From: Clavelina lepadiformis
Lineage: Eukaryota > Chordata > Ascidiacea > Aplousobranchia > Clavelinidae
Assembly (NCBI RefSeq): GCF_947623445.1
Contig: NC_135240.1
Span: forward strand, 27,342,001-27,406,000
Length of the DNA: 64,000 bases
Direction of reading: 5' to 3'
Part shown: in pieces, positions 33,747 through 44,440 of the stretch
How the letters are laid out: every line of letters starts with the position of its first letter
Position numbering within the stretch: position 1 is the stretch's first letter
Made by a program: the position numbers and the translations under genes
Notes under the pieces: generated by a model
What the model saw: the letters and a program-made list of their open reading frames with translations, nothing else
Database searches by the model: none
Told to the model about the DNA's origin: nothing

Positions 33747-34853
33747 CTACTCACCAACATGGACTTTCATATGACGCTGCAAACTGCTGTTTCGTGAAAA
33801 TGATTTGCAGCAAACATCACATTGATAAGGGCGCTCTCCAGTGTGGATTTTCACATGATGCTGCAAACTGGTGTTTTGTGAAAATGATTTGCTGCAAACA
33901 TCACATTGATAAGGACGCTCTCCAGTGTGGATTTTCAGATGATGCTGCAAACTGCTGTTTTCTGAAAATGATTTGCAGCAAACATTGCATTGATAAGGGC
34001 GCTCTCCAGTGTGGATTTTCATATGACGTTGCAAATGGCTGTTTTGTGAAAATGATTTGCAGCAAACATCACATTGATAAGGACGCTCTCCAGTGTGGAT
34101 TTTCATATGATGCTGCAAATGGCTGTTTTGTGAAAATGATTTCCTGCAAACATCACATTGATAAGGTCGCTCTCCAGTGTGGATTTTTAAATGAGCTTGC
34201 AAACTGCTGTTTTGTGAAAATGATTTGCAGCAAACATTACATTGATAAGGGCGCTCTCCAGTGTGGATTTTCATATGACGCTGCAAATGGCTGTTTTCTG
34301 AAAATGATTTGCAGCAAACATCACATTGATAAGGTCGCTCTGCAGTGTGGATTTTCATATGACGCTGCAAATTGCTGTTTAGTGAAAATGATTTGCAACA
34401 AATCCGACAATGATATGGCTGCTCACCAGTGTGAGTCCTTGAATGAGAATTCAAGTTTGATTTTTTTTTAAAAGATTTATCACAAAATTTGCAGCAAAAA
34501 TGCTTTCCTTTGTCTTTTTCCTTAGTTGCCACCAAACATCCAATATTGCTTTTAATGTTTTTACAATTTGTCTTTTCTTTATCAGAAAACTTCAAAGCTA
34601 ACATGTTGCAATTGTTGAATTTGTGTGCAATTTTTTCATTTAAGTTTTCAGTATCAGCAACAGCGCTTTTGAATTTATTTGTTTCATTCTCCGACTGAGG
34701 AACAATACTATTCAACATTGGAGTAATTTGGTCACCACTTTCAAAGCCAGACACCTCCCAATGCTGCATAGATTCTTCTTTGACAACTTTGATATGAAGA
34801 TAAACTAATTCAGACTTTGCTTCTGATGGTTGCGACGTATCCCCATTTGGCAT
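33747..34853 (-). CDS. C2H2 zinc-finger protein, 9 fingers (subfamily B3)
   Basis: Likely nuclear DNA-binding protein, 368 residues from ATG 34851-34853 (MPNGDTSQPSEAK), with the same possible acceptor upstream as in B2. Linker residues 1 to about 118 differ from B2 at only a few positions. Fingers: HFCCKFC, then eight canonical ones, all with complete zinc ligands. It ends KVHVGE at a TAG that stands where the linker codon CAG is expected (GEQ to GE-stop). The same stop context recurs at 38381 and 37961. In-frame finger relics (QICCKSFSYNSDMQHH) continue for about 100 bases after it. Confidence 0.82.
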   Translation of the reverse strand: MPNGDTSQPSEAKSELVYLHIKVVKEESMQHWEVSGFESGDQITPMLNSIVPQSENETNKFKSAVADTENLNEKIAHKFNNCNMLALKFSDKEKTNCKNIKSNIGCLVATKEKDKGKHFCCKFCDKSFKKKSNLNSHSRTHTGEQPYHCRICCKSFSLNSNLQRHMKIHTAERPYQCDVCCKSFSENSHLQRHMKIHTGERPYQCNVCCKSFSQNSSLQAHLKIHTGERPYQCDVCRKSFSQNSHLQHHMKIHTGERPYQCDVCCKSFSQNSHLQRHMKIHTGERPYQCNVCCKSFSENSSLQHHLKIHTGERPYQCDVCSKSFSQNTSLQHHVKIHTGERPYQCDVCCKSFSRNSSLQRHMKVHVGE

Positions 34854-35480
34854 TGAACTTATGAAAAATTTATATCTCAAAAAACAAAAGTTGAATTGTA
34901 AATATTTATAGTTACACAATCCTGTAAAAATAACTTAGCTGATGTCTATGTCGTCATGGTTATCGACCTATACAGCAGACAAAACAAAAGAGAGCAGCAC
35001 AAAACAGTAACCTAACAGACAAAATTGAATAATGTTTAGAAAAATAAGTTGAAACAAAGCTTTTAACAAATTCATCTCTAGCTTTGCTGATTGAAGTTAA
35101 CTTTTTAAATGACACTCAATCACTTACATGACAAAGTAAACAAATCTAAAACTAAAAATATTTTTACAAGATGTATGTCAACTAAGGCCTTGAAAATCTA
35201 TGTCTTTGTATCAAGAAAACAGTCTTGAAATATTGTAGCAAAAATGATTTCAAAACATGAATCATAAAGGAACAGAATCTGTAACAATAAAATGTAAATG
35301 ATATTTAAAAGTAAATTCATGTCCAAATAGCTTTTTAAAATGTCATCATTTCACTGGTCATCCTTTGTTGTAAACTTTCCTGTGACCTGATAAATACGAC
35401 TTCAATCCAAACGACCTCCCACAATAAGAACACGGCTATCGTCACCCCCAGGTGTGAATTGTCAAATGATTTTGCAAATA
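34854..35480 (-). repeat. 5' flank of B3 (duplicate of 32936-33560)
   Basis: Conserved leader block of subfamily B followed, in the upstream direction, by tail relics of the next unit. It is the partner of the block 1918 bases to the left. Confidence 0.65.
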
Positions 35481-36273
35481 GCTCATATGTGAAAGTAATT
35501 TAAAACAAACACCGCATTTATAAGCATTCTAGCCAGTGTGTAACGCCATATGACTTTGAAAATGTACTACCATTTGACTTTGAAAATGGCCAGCTTGTAA
35601 AATGATTTGGAATTAACGTCGCATTGATATGGCCGCTCTCCTGTGTGACTTCTTAAATGAGCTTTCAAGCTTGCTTTTCGCTTGAAAGGTTACCACAAAC
35701 TGAACAACAGAAATGTTTGTTTTAGTCATTTTCAACAACTATTGGAGACTGCTTAACCTTGTTAGTATTGCGTTTATCACTTGATGTGCATTTAACCAAT
35801 TGAGATGGATGGAATTTTACTAGTGAATATCTTTCATTTTAGTTTTTAAAATCGAAAACTTCATCCTTGATTGTGACATTTTTTTCAATCTCTGACTGAG
35901 AGACAATCCTTTTTATCATGGGAGCAATTTTATCACCAGTATCAAATCGTGATATATCCTAATCCTGTAAAGGTTCTTCTTTAGTAGGCATAAGATGACG
36001 ACAAACTGACGCCTTCTCTGAATAAACTTCTTCAATACAAATACCAATATCAGTCTCTACATTCGATGGTTCTTCAACTGGCCTTACATTGTTTGTGGTT
36101 TCACTTTTTTTTACTTCTGCAAGAAGCGTTGAATACAAATCTTTCATGTTTTCTTGCATTTTGGAAAATTCCAAATTCATATCTTGTCGCATTGATTTTA
36201 ATTCTTGCAAAATCAGGTCGCTAATCTCTTTTAACATAATGGCTACTGGCAAACCACTTGGATGACACTCCAT
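35380..36273 (-). pseudogene. Broken zinc-finger gene keeping the full N-terminal block
   Basis: The start ATG 36271-36273 opens 104 codons in one frame. They read MECHPSGLPVAIMLKEISDL, then LQELKSMRQDMNLEFSKMQE, a Lys/Glu-rich helix and EEVYSEKAS, ending KEEPLQD at a stop (35959). This is the best preserved copy of the family's N-terminal domain in the window. Downstream, 35630-35950 carries a worn linker and first finger with further interruptions. A SFGLKSYLSGH-type finger relic lies near 35390-35450. The finger array itself is almost gone, so a truncated N-terminal-only peptide is the most that could be made. Confidence 0.7.
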
Positions 36274-37150
36274 ACTAAATAATAACACTTTTAAACTCCT
36301 GTTGTAAAAAAACAAAAAAGTACGCTGTACTAATGTCAATTTTGAAATAAAACATATTTGGACACATTGCACACCGTGTTTGAATAACACAGCATAAGAT
36401 GACAACAAAGACCATAACAGTCGAGCTTAGTGTGGTAGTTTGCAGAATTTCAGAGTTGCATCTCATGCAAAAGTTAAGAAAAAAGAACACTGAACAAAGA
36501 AATCAACATCAGCAAAAATTAACAGTAAATTACATGGATAAAAAACCATGTAAAGAGCTTCCTTTGCAAACAGCATAATAATCAATCGGGCATTTGAAAA
36601 AAAACATTGTCAAAAGTGTTATAAAGTTATTTTATTATAAATATTGACCCAGAGTTTAGAGATCGCTGCTTTAGGCTATAAACGCAGATGATATACGCAT
36701 TATAGAAATATCATAAATGGGAAAAACCTAAAAATATTCCACTTAACAAAACGTAAAAAAATGTGAAAAACAGATTCCTAAAAATATCATTTTACCGCCA
36801 TTCTTGCAAATGAACAAAACGTTAACAATATGTTTTCAATAAATTATTATAAATAACAAATTAACCAAATAACACTCAGACCAACTTTGAAAGACAATCA
36901 ATGATAAAAGTAGTAGTTAAACTCACATTACTGCAGTTACACGTTAACAACTTTGTTCCACTGATGAAAAATTTATGTCAAACACAAAATAATGTGTGTT
37001 GGGATTTATCAGCAGTATATTCTTTTCAGCCTTATAATTTTCCGGTGCAAAGCATAGTTCTATCATTATCACATGTTTTCAAGTAAATGTTGTACAAAGT
37101 TTAGACAAAGAATGCTGATGTTACATAACTTATTTTTGTTAATGGGGTGG
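36274..37150. other. No gene recognised
   Basis: AT-rich spacer upstream of the 36273 start. Short open frames on both strands show no domain. Confidence 0.4.
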
Positions 37151-37960
37151 TTTTAGAAAAAGTTTTATATTTTAAAAAGTAAATTTGTTTTTTAAATATT
37201 TTTAGTTCAGCAATCCTGCAAAATAAATTAGCTGATGTCTATGGCTATGTACCTATACAACATACAAAACAAAGGAGAGCAGCACAAAAAAAAACTTAAC
37301 ATACAAAAGTGAAAAATGTTTAGAAAAACAACTTATAACAAATTTTTTAACAAATTCATCTCTAGCTTTGATGATTGAAGCTCAATTTTTTAAATGACAC
37401 TTAATAACTTAAACATGACAAAGTAAACAAATCTAAAACAAAACATATTGTTAAAAGATGTATGTCAACTAAGGCCTTGAACATGTATGTCTTTGTATCA
37501 ACAAAACAATCTTGAAATGTTGCAGCAAAAATGATTTCAAAACATGAATCATTAAACAACAGAATCTTTCAGATTAAAATGTAAATGATTTATAAAAGTA
37601 AATTCATGTCCAAATAGTTTTTTAAAATGTCATAATTTCTCTGGTGATCTTTTGTTGTAAACTTTCCTGTGCCCTGACAAATACGACTTCAATCCAAACA
37701 ACTGCCCACAACAAGAACATTGCCATGTTGTCTTCCGGTGTGAATTGTCACATGATTTCGCAAATAGCTACTATATGAAAGTAATTCAAAGCAAACACCG
37801 CATTTATAAGCATTCTAGCCAGTGTGTACTGGCCGTCTTGTGAAATTGATTTGAAACAAATTTCACTTTGATGCTGACGCTTTCCAATGTGGACTTTCTT
37901 ATGATGCTCCAGATCGCTGCTTTGTATAAATGATTTGCAACAAATCTCAAGTTGATACTG
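37150..37960 (-). pseudogene. Leader block and decayed tail between units B4 and 36 kb
   Basis: Positions 37205-37560 match the subfamily-B leader. Positions 37665-37735 hold a last-type finger relic, and 37740-37950 hold worn fingers that belong to the far 3' end of the B4 array. Not coding as it stands. Confidence 0.55.
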
Positions 37961-38380
37961 CTACTCGCCATTATGGGCTTTCATATGACGCTGCAAAGTG
38001 CTGTTCTGTGAAAATGATTTGCAGCAAACCTGACATTGATAAGGGCGCTCTCCAGTGTGGACTGTCATATGACGCTGCAAATGGCTGTTTTTTAAAAATG
38101 ATTTGCAGCAAACATTGCATTGATAAGGACGCTCTCCAGTGTGGACTTTCATATGACGCTGCAAATCGCCGTTCCGTGAAAATGATTTGCAACAAATCTG
38201 ACATTGATAAGGACGCTCTCCAGTGTGGACTTTCATATGACGCTGCAAATCGCCGTTCCTTGAAAATGATTTGCAACAAACCTGACATTGATAAGGACGC
38301 TCTCCAGTGTGGATTTTCATATGATGCTGCAAATTGCTGTTTTGTGAAAATTATTTGCAACAAATCTGACGTTGATACTG
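37961..38380 (-). pseudogene. Untranslated finger array downstream of B4
   Basis: In the same frame as the B4 gene and directly after its TAG (38381-38383) lie five more finger units. One has a TAA where Ser is expected (38351-38353). The other four are intact (including CCKSFSRNGDLQRH twice) and run to another TAG in the GE-stop linker context at 37961. The fingers look almost as fresh as those upstream, so the array was probably cut by recent stops, or arose by fusion of two arrays. Confidence 0.7.
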
Positions 38381-40243
38381 CTACTCCGCAATGTGGACTT
38401 TCATATGACGCTGCAAATTGCCGTTCTGTGAAAATGATTTGCAACAAACCTGACATTGATAAGGACGCTCTCCAGTGTGGACTTTCATATGACGCTGCAA
38501 ATAGCTGTGTTGAGAAAAGGATTTCAAGCAAACAATGCATTGATGAGGGCGCTCTTCAGTATGGACTTTCATATGAATTTTCAAACTACTGTTTTGTGAA
38601 AATGATTTGCAACAAACATTGCATTGATAAGGACGCTCACCAGTGTGGACTTTCATATGACACTGCAAATTGCCGTTCTGTGAAAATGATTTGCAACAAA
38701 CCTGACATTGATAAGGACGCTCTCCAGTGTGGACTTTCATATGACGCTGCAAATAGCTGTGTTGAGAAAAGGATTTCTTGCAAACAATGCATTGATGAGG
38801 GCGCTCTTCAGTATGGACTTTCATATGAATTTTCAAACTACTGTTTTGTGAAAATGATTTGCAACAAACATTGCATTGATAAGGACGCTCACCAGTGTGG
38901 ACTTTCATATGACGCTGCAAATCGCCGTTCCTTGAAAATGATTTGCAACAAATCTGACATTGACACGGCTGCTCTCCAGTGTGGGTTTTCATGTGATGCT
39001 GCAAATTGCTGTTCAGTGAAAATGATTTGCAACAAACCTGACATTGATAAGGACGCTCACCAGTGTGGACTATCATATGACACTGCAAATTGCTGTTTTG
39101 TGAAAATGATTTGCAGCAAACATCGCATTGATAAGGACGCTCTCCAGTATGTACTTTTATATGACGCTGCAAATCGCCGTTCCGTGAAAATGATTTGCAA
39201 CAAATCTGACATTCATAAGGACGCTCTCCAGTGTGGGTTTTTATGTGCTGCTGCAAATTGCTGTTTTCTGAATATGATTTGCAACAAACACGACATTGGT
39301 AAGGACGCTCTCCAGTATGAACTTTCATATGGCGCTGCAAATTACTGTGTTTTGAAAATGATTTGCAGCAAACATCGCATTGATAAAAACGTTCTCTAGT
39401 GTGGACTTTCATATGGCTCTTCAAAACGCTGTTTTGTAAAAATGATTTGCAGCAAACATCACATTGATAAGGACGCTCTCCAGTGTGGACTTTCATATGA
39501 CACTGTAAATGGTTGTTTGTTAAAAATGATTTGCAGCAAACATTGCATTGATGAGGGCGCTCTCCAGTATGGACTTTCATATGAATTTTCAAACTACTGT
39601 TGTGTGAAAATGATTTGCAACAAACCTGACATTGATAAGGCCGCTCTCCAGTGTGGACTCTCATATGACGCTGCAAATCGCCGTTCTGTGAAAATGATTT
39701 GCAACAAATCTGACATTGATAAGGACGCTCTGCAGTGTGGACTTTCATATGATGATGTAAACTGCTGTTTCGTGAAAATGATTTGCAACAAATCTGACAT
39801 TGATACGGCTGCTCACCAGTATGAGTCCTTAAATGAACATTTAAGGCTGAGTCTTTTTTAAAAGATTTATCGCAAACTGTGCAGCAAAAATGTTTTTCTT
39901 TGTCTTTTTCCTTAGTTGCCATCAAACAACCAATATTGCTTTTAATGTTTTTACAATTTGTCTTTTCTTTATCAGAAAACTTCAAAGCTAACATGTTGCA
40001 ATCGTTGTATTTGTGTACAATCTTTTCATTTAAGTTTTCAGACTCAGCAACATCGCCTTTGAATTCATTTGCTTCATTCTCCAACTGAGGAACAATACTA
40101 TTCAACATTGGAGTAATTTGGTGACCGGTCTCAAAGCAAGACGCTTCCAAATTCTGCATCGATTCTTCTTTGAAGGCTTCGATAAAAAGATAAACTGATT
40201 CAGACTTTACATCTGATGGTTGCGACGTATCCCCATTTGGCAT
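38381..40243 (-). CDS. C2H2 zinc-finger protein, 18 fingers (subfamily B4)
   Basis: Likely nuclear DNA-binding protein and the largest array here: 620 residues from the first in-frame ATG (40241-40243, MPNGDTSQPSDVK), with a possible splice acceptor just upstream. Residues 1 to about 118 are the acidic linker ([12 protein letters not shown]). Then come HFCCTVCDKSF and 17 canonical fingers, all with CxxC and HxxxH ligands. Fingers 13-15 and 16-18 are copies of each other (252-bp duplication), with the shared rare linker TEERPHQC and the cores QNSSLKIH, QHSYLQRH and QNGNLQ[C/R]H. The protein ends KVHIAE at a TAG in a linker, after which five more fingers follow untranslated. Contact positions vary widely between fingers, so a long composite target site is expected. 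Confidence 0.85.
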   Translation of the reverse strand: MPNGDTSQPSDVKSESVYLFIEAFKEESMQNLEASCFETGHQITPMLNSIVPQLENEANEFKGDVAESENLNEKIVHKYNDCNMLALKFSDKEKTNCKNIKSNIGCLMATKEKDKEKHFCCTVCDKSFKKDSALNVHLRTHTGEQPYQCQICCKSFSRNSSLHHHMKVHTAERPYQCQICCKSFSQNGDLQRHMRVHTGERPYQCQVCCKSFSHNSSLKIHMKVHTGERPHQCNVCCKSFLTNNHLQCHMKVHTGERPYQCDVCCKSFLQNSVLKSHMKVHTRERFYQCDVCCKSFSKHSNLQRHMKVHTGERPYQCRVCCKSYSENSNLQQHIKTHTGERPYECQICCKSFSRNGDLQRHIKVHTGERPYQCDVCCKSFSQNSNLQCHMIVHTGERPYQCQVCCKSFSLNSNLQHHMKTHTGEQPCQCQICCKSFSRNGDLQRHMKVHTGERPYQCNVCCKSFSQNSSLKIHMKVHTEERPHQCIVCKKSFSQHSYLQRHMKVHTGERPYQCQVCCKSFSQNGNLQCHMKVHTGERPYQCNVCCKSFSQNSSLKIHMKVHTEERPHQCIVCLKSFSQHSYLQRHMKVHTGERPYQCQVCCKSFSQNGNLQRHMKVHIAE

Positions 40244-40790
40244 TGAACTTATGAAAAATTTATATCTCAAAAATCAAATGTTGATTTTTAAATATGTATA
40301 GTTACACAATCCTGTAAAAATAAGTTAGCTGATTTCTATGTCGTCATTGTTATGCACCTATACTGCATACAAAACAAAACAAAGCAGCACAAAACAACAA
40401 TTTAACATACAAAAGTGAAAATGTTTAGAAAAATAACTTATAACAAAGTATAACAAACAAAGTTTTTAAAGGTATAACAAAGTTTTTATCAAATTAATCT
40501 CTAGTTTAGCTGATCGAACTTAAAGTTTTTAAATGATACTCAATCACTTAGACATGACAAAGTAAACAAATCTAAAACTAAAAATATTGTTACAAAATGT
40601 ATGTTGACTGAGGCTTTGAACATTTATGTTTTTGCATTAAGAAAACAATCTTGAAATGTTGCAGCAAAAATCATTTTTATAAACATGAATCATTAAACAA
40701 AAGAATCTTTAACAATAAAATGTAAATGATTTTTAAAAGTAGATTTATGTCCAAAAGTGTTTTAAAATGTCATCATTTCTCTAGTCATCC
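40244..40790 (-). repeat. 5' leader block of B4
   Basis: Same conserved block as 32936-33330 and 34854-35250, with a small local duplication ('aacaaagt' phrases at 40440-40490). Probably contains 5' UTR or intron sequence of B4. Confidence 0.5.
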
Positions 40791-40794
40791 TTTG

Positions 40795-42009
40795 TTGTAA
40801 CTTTCCTCTTAAAAGTGTTACCTGATAAATACAACTTCAATCCAGACGACTTCCCACAACAAGAACACTGCTATCGTCGCAAATACCTATAATGTGAAAG
40901 TATTTCAAAGCAAACACTGCATTTATAAGCATTCTAGCCCACGTGTACCGCCTTATGACTTTGGAGATGGCTGTCTAGTGAAAATAATTTAAAACAAACT
41001 TCGCTTTGATACGGCTACTTGCCATTATGGACTTTCATGTGAGTTTGCAAATGGGTGTTTTTGAAAATGATTTGCAACAAACCTGACATTGATAAGGGCG
41101 CTCTCCAGTGTGGAATTTCATATGACGACGCAAATTGCAGCTTTGTAAAAATGATTTGCTACAAATATCGCATTGATAAGGGCGCTCTCCAATATGAACT
41201 TTCAAATGAGTTTGTAAATAGGCGTTTTGTGCAAATGACTTGTAACAAATCTGACAATGAAAAGCACCCAGTGCAGTGTGTGCTTTCATATGACGACACA
41301 AAGCGCTGTTTCGTGCAAATGATTTGCAACAAACTTGACATTGATAAGGTCGCTCTCCAGTGTGGACTTTCATATGACGCTGCAAATTGCTGCGTAGTGA
41401 AAATTATTTGCAACCGACTTTACATTGATGAGGTTGCTCTCCTGTGTGGACTTTCATATGAAGCTGCAAACTGACCTTTCGTGCAAATCATTTGCAACAA
41501 ATCTGACATTGATATGGCTGCTCATCAGTGTGAGTTCTCAAATGAACATTCAAGTTATATATTTTTTTAAAAGATTTATCACAAACTTTGCAGCAAAACT
41601 GCTTTCCTTTGTCTTCTTCTTTAGTTGCCATCAAACATCCAATATTGCTTTTAATGTTTTTACAATTTGCTTTTTCTTTATCAGAAAACTTCAAAACTGT
41701 CATGTTGCAATCGTCGTATCTGTGTACAATCTTTTCATTTAAGTTTTTAGAATCAGCAACAGCGCCTTTGAATTCATTTGCTTTATTCTCCGACTGAGGA
41801 ACAATGCTATTTAACATTGGAGTAATTTGGTGACCGGTCTCAAAGCAAGACGCCTCCTAATCCTGCATCGATTCTTCTCAGATAGCAATAAGTTTTGAAT
41901 ACATGTTTTTCATGTTTTCTTGCCTTTTGATAAATTCCATTTATCACATTATATTACTGATTGCTTGCAAAATAATCTCAACATACTTATCACTTGGATG
42001 ACAGTTCAT
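40795..42009 (-). pseudogene. Broken subfamily-B zinc-finger gene (B5)
   Basis: An ATG at 42007-42009 (MNCHPSDKYVEIILQAIS) is soon stopped. The linker from about 41870 has a stop where sister genes have Trp (MQDW) and then reads on to the first finger (41488-41817, [11 protein letters not shown]), with a stop in place of Ser in the next finger. Another open stretch (41035-41385) holds four fingers, one with the altered linker TALGAFHC. A last-type finger relic lies at 40800-40880. Several independent lesions make it a pseudogene, though first and middle parts are well preserved. Confidence 0.8.
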
Positions 42010-42560
42010 AGTAATCTATGAAGCTGCTAGCTAAACAAAACAGAAATTGATCGTTAGTGTAGTGTTGGATGGATACCACATGAATGACATTCCATGATTA
42101 TATATGACATTGTTTATATCTGTAACCTTTTTGCTGGGAAAGTAAATGAACATGCAACACTGTAAAAATTGTAGGTAATATGAAGTACCTGTTAAGATAA
42201 AGATATAATTCAAATTAAAGAATAATTTCATGATTACAACGTCCCCATTTATAACAGATCAAATAAACATGTTAACTGAAAACTTTACATAAAGTCCAAA
42301 GTAAAGTTGGAAAGTCGGTCAATAGTAGAAGTAGTTGTGAGAGTGTGGGGTTGGGTGCAAATATTTTCTTAACCTTATCCAAATTACGGCATTTATGCAC
42401 GAAAATTTGAAAACAATCTTGAAAGGTTGCAGCAAAAATGGTGTAAAAACCACGATTCGCTGAAGAACAGATTCTGTAAGAATAACATCGAAATGATTTT
42501 TTAAAAGTAGATTTATGTCCTAACAGGTTGTCAAAGTGTCATTATTTCTGAGGTCATGCT
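42010..42560 (-). repeat. 5' flank of B5
   Basis: Contains the 'ctatgaagctgctagcta' and 'gtagtgttggatggatacca' landmarks shared with 12930 and 57745. Positions 42250-42370 also match 16380-16500 and 21930-21990 ('gagagtgtggggttgggtgc'). No gene. Confidence 0.5.
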
Positions 42561-42565
42561 TTGTT

Positions 42566-43857
42566 GTGGAAGACACTGTTTCCAATGTCTTCCAAGTTGT
42601 GTTGTTATAATCATATTTGTGACGTTTACCACGCTATTACATAACGTCATATTTGCCATAAGTCAATCACAGTTCACGGTATAATTATAGACTTATCAAA
42701 ATGTAGTTGATTGACAGTCGGTTCCGCGAGCTTACCTCGGCTTGCACTTTTGAACTTATTGCATTTTGATGACTTCTGTGTAATTGACAGCTTATTAGTA
42801 AACATGTCTATCTGCACGATTGACCTTGTAATGAAAAGTGGTATATGGCACCTTAGCCTGTAAGGTTTACCCACTTACACTACAAAGTCTGTTTCCTTGT
42901 GTATATCTTAACAGTGAACTTTGGTAGACTTCAGCAATAATGACACAGGAATGACTACTGTATAATCTGATTATATTTGAAGCTTCTTTGAACGAATACA
43001 TAAGATAGAACATTGTGACAGCAACAGCACAAAGACATGTTGCGCCGTTGAGCGTAAAATTTAAAAAGGGCTGAATAAATCAAAATGCACGCACAGGGGA
43101 ACAATCGATTACGTCACGCAGTGTTATGCTTCACTGATTCCATACATGAGAATTCTATGTAGTACACAATTTTATATTACATTAATTGATATATTTATCA
43201 CAACCTCGTACTAACAGCAGTGTTAAGATAAAATAGACAAGGCTGTTAGACATATTGTTTCCTTTATCGTTCACCCGACTTGTAATACGTCACATTTAAA
43301 AAGTCCGAATCATTTCCGTATGAGAAAGCGCATGTCTCTTCAAGTTGAGTTCTCTCTCTTTATTATCTTCTTTCATGTTATAAATGTACCTTGCATGCTA
43401 TGTATTAGGGGTTATTTAGGATTGGAAATTTAGGTTATTTAGGATTAGAGAATTGATGACGTTGTTTAAACATCAGTTCTTCGATGTTCACTTTAAAGTT
43501 TTGAAGTCTAATTAATGAGAAGATATATAGATTGTAATAACTTCTGAATTAACTTTTTAAATCAAAGAATGAAATGTAGTATGACACGCTTTTATTGTTA
43601 ACTAATTCTTAAAACCCTTTCTGTATAATATTAATATTGTTGTAATTTCTAGTGTTGTTGAAGTAATAATGAAGAATATTAAAACTTATATTAATCAGAT
43701 TTCCAGCGTTTAAAATTGTATAAACTATTCAACTGAAGTTTAGGAATTCTAGACAGAGTTCGCAACCTTCTAATCCTTCTTAAGAGTCAGATAACAATAT
43801 ATATATATTCATTTTCCATAATTTGGCAGTTATTGTAAAACCCCCCAAAACAGCACC
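42566..43857 (-). repeat. Dispersed repeat R3, copy 2 (inverted), with R1-like core
   Basis: Both ends match R3 copy 1 (27070-28090) in reverse orientation. The middle, about 42820-43200, instead resembles R1 ('ggtatatggcacctta', 'cacaggaatgac', 'cagcaacagcac'). Either R1 and R3 belong to one larger family, or R1 inserted into R3. No coding capacity was found. Confidence 0.55.
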
Positions 43858-43879
43858 TACCAGTTGTGAACTTTCAAAA

Positions 43880-44440
43880 AAGTAAAAATAAAATGAGAAA
43901 AACATTTTCAAAACAATTGTGCTTTCAACTTAAACGACTTCTCACAATTAGGGCACTGATGTGGTCACCTTATGTTGTGAATTGTCATATGAAACTGCAA
44001 ATAACTGCTTTGAATAAATTAATTGCAGCAAACATCGCAAGTATTCTAAACAGTGTGAACTTTTATATGACACAGCCAATTGCTATTTTCTGAAAATGGT
44101 TTGCAGCACACATAGCATCGGTAAGGACACTCTCTAAAGTGGAATTTCATGTGAGTTCCCAAACTGCTGTTTCGTGAAAATGATTTGCAGCAACACATTG
44201 ATAAGGACGCCCTCCAGTGTGAACTTTCATATGAGTTTCCAAATTGCCATTTTGTGAAAATGATTTGAACAAATCTGCTATTGATGTGGCCACATATCCA
44301 TGTTGGTCCGTAAATGAGTTTGCTTTCAGGTTAGGAGATTTTATCACAAACTGAGTAACAGGAATGTTTGTTTCTGTCATTTTAAATAATTGCCATAGAA
44401 TTGTTAACCTTGCTCGTATAATTGTAATGCTTCTTTAATT
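43880..44440 (-). pseudogene. Zinc-finger relics
   Basis: Worn fingers on the minus strand: a last-type finger (NCEKSFKLKA) near 43905-43970, scattered fingers to 44130, and a readable KSFSQNGNLETHMKVHTGG finger at 44200-44270. A first-finger remnant lies upstream. Frames are broken throughout. The 44130-44440 part is the left edge of a triplicated segment. Confidence 0.6.

Noticed and set aside
37930-39399. 489-codon open frame on the plus strand, and similar ones opposite every array (33710-34471, 55813-56415, 31966-32553)
   Set aside because: They are antisense shadows. The 84-bp finger repeat has few stop-forming triplets on the other strand, so the opposite frame stays open and appears as a 28-residue repeat (KMIC...LSYDAAN). 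Its changes follow the sense-strand codons, and sense-strand zinc ligands are conserved.
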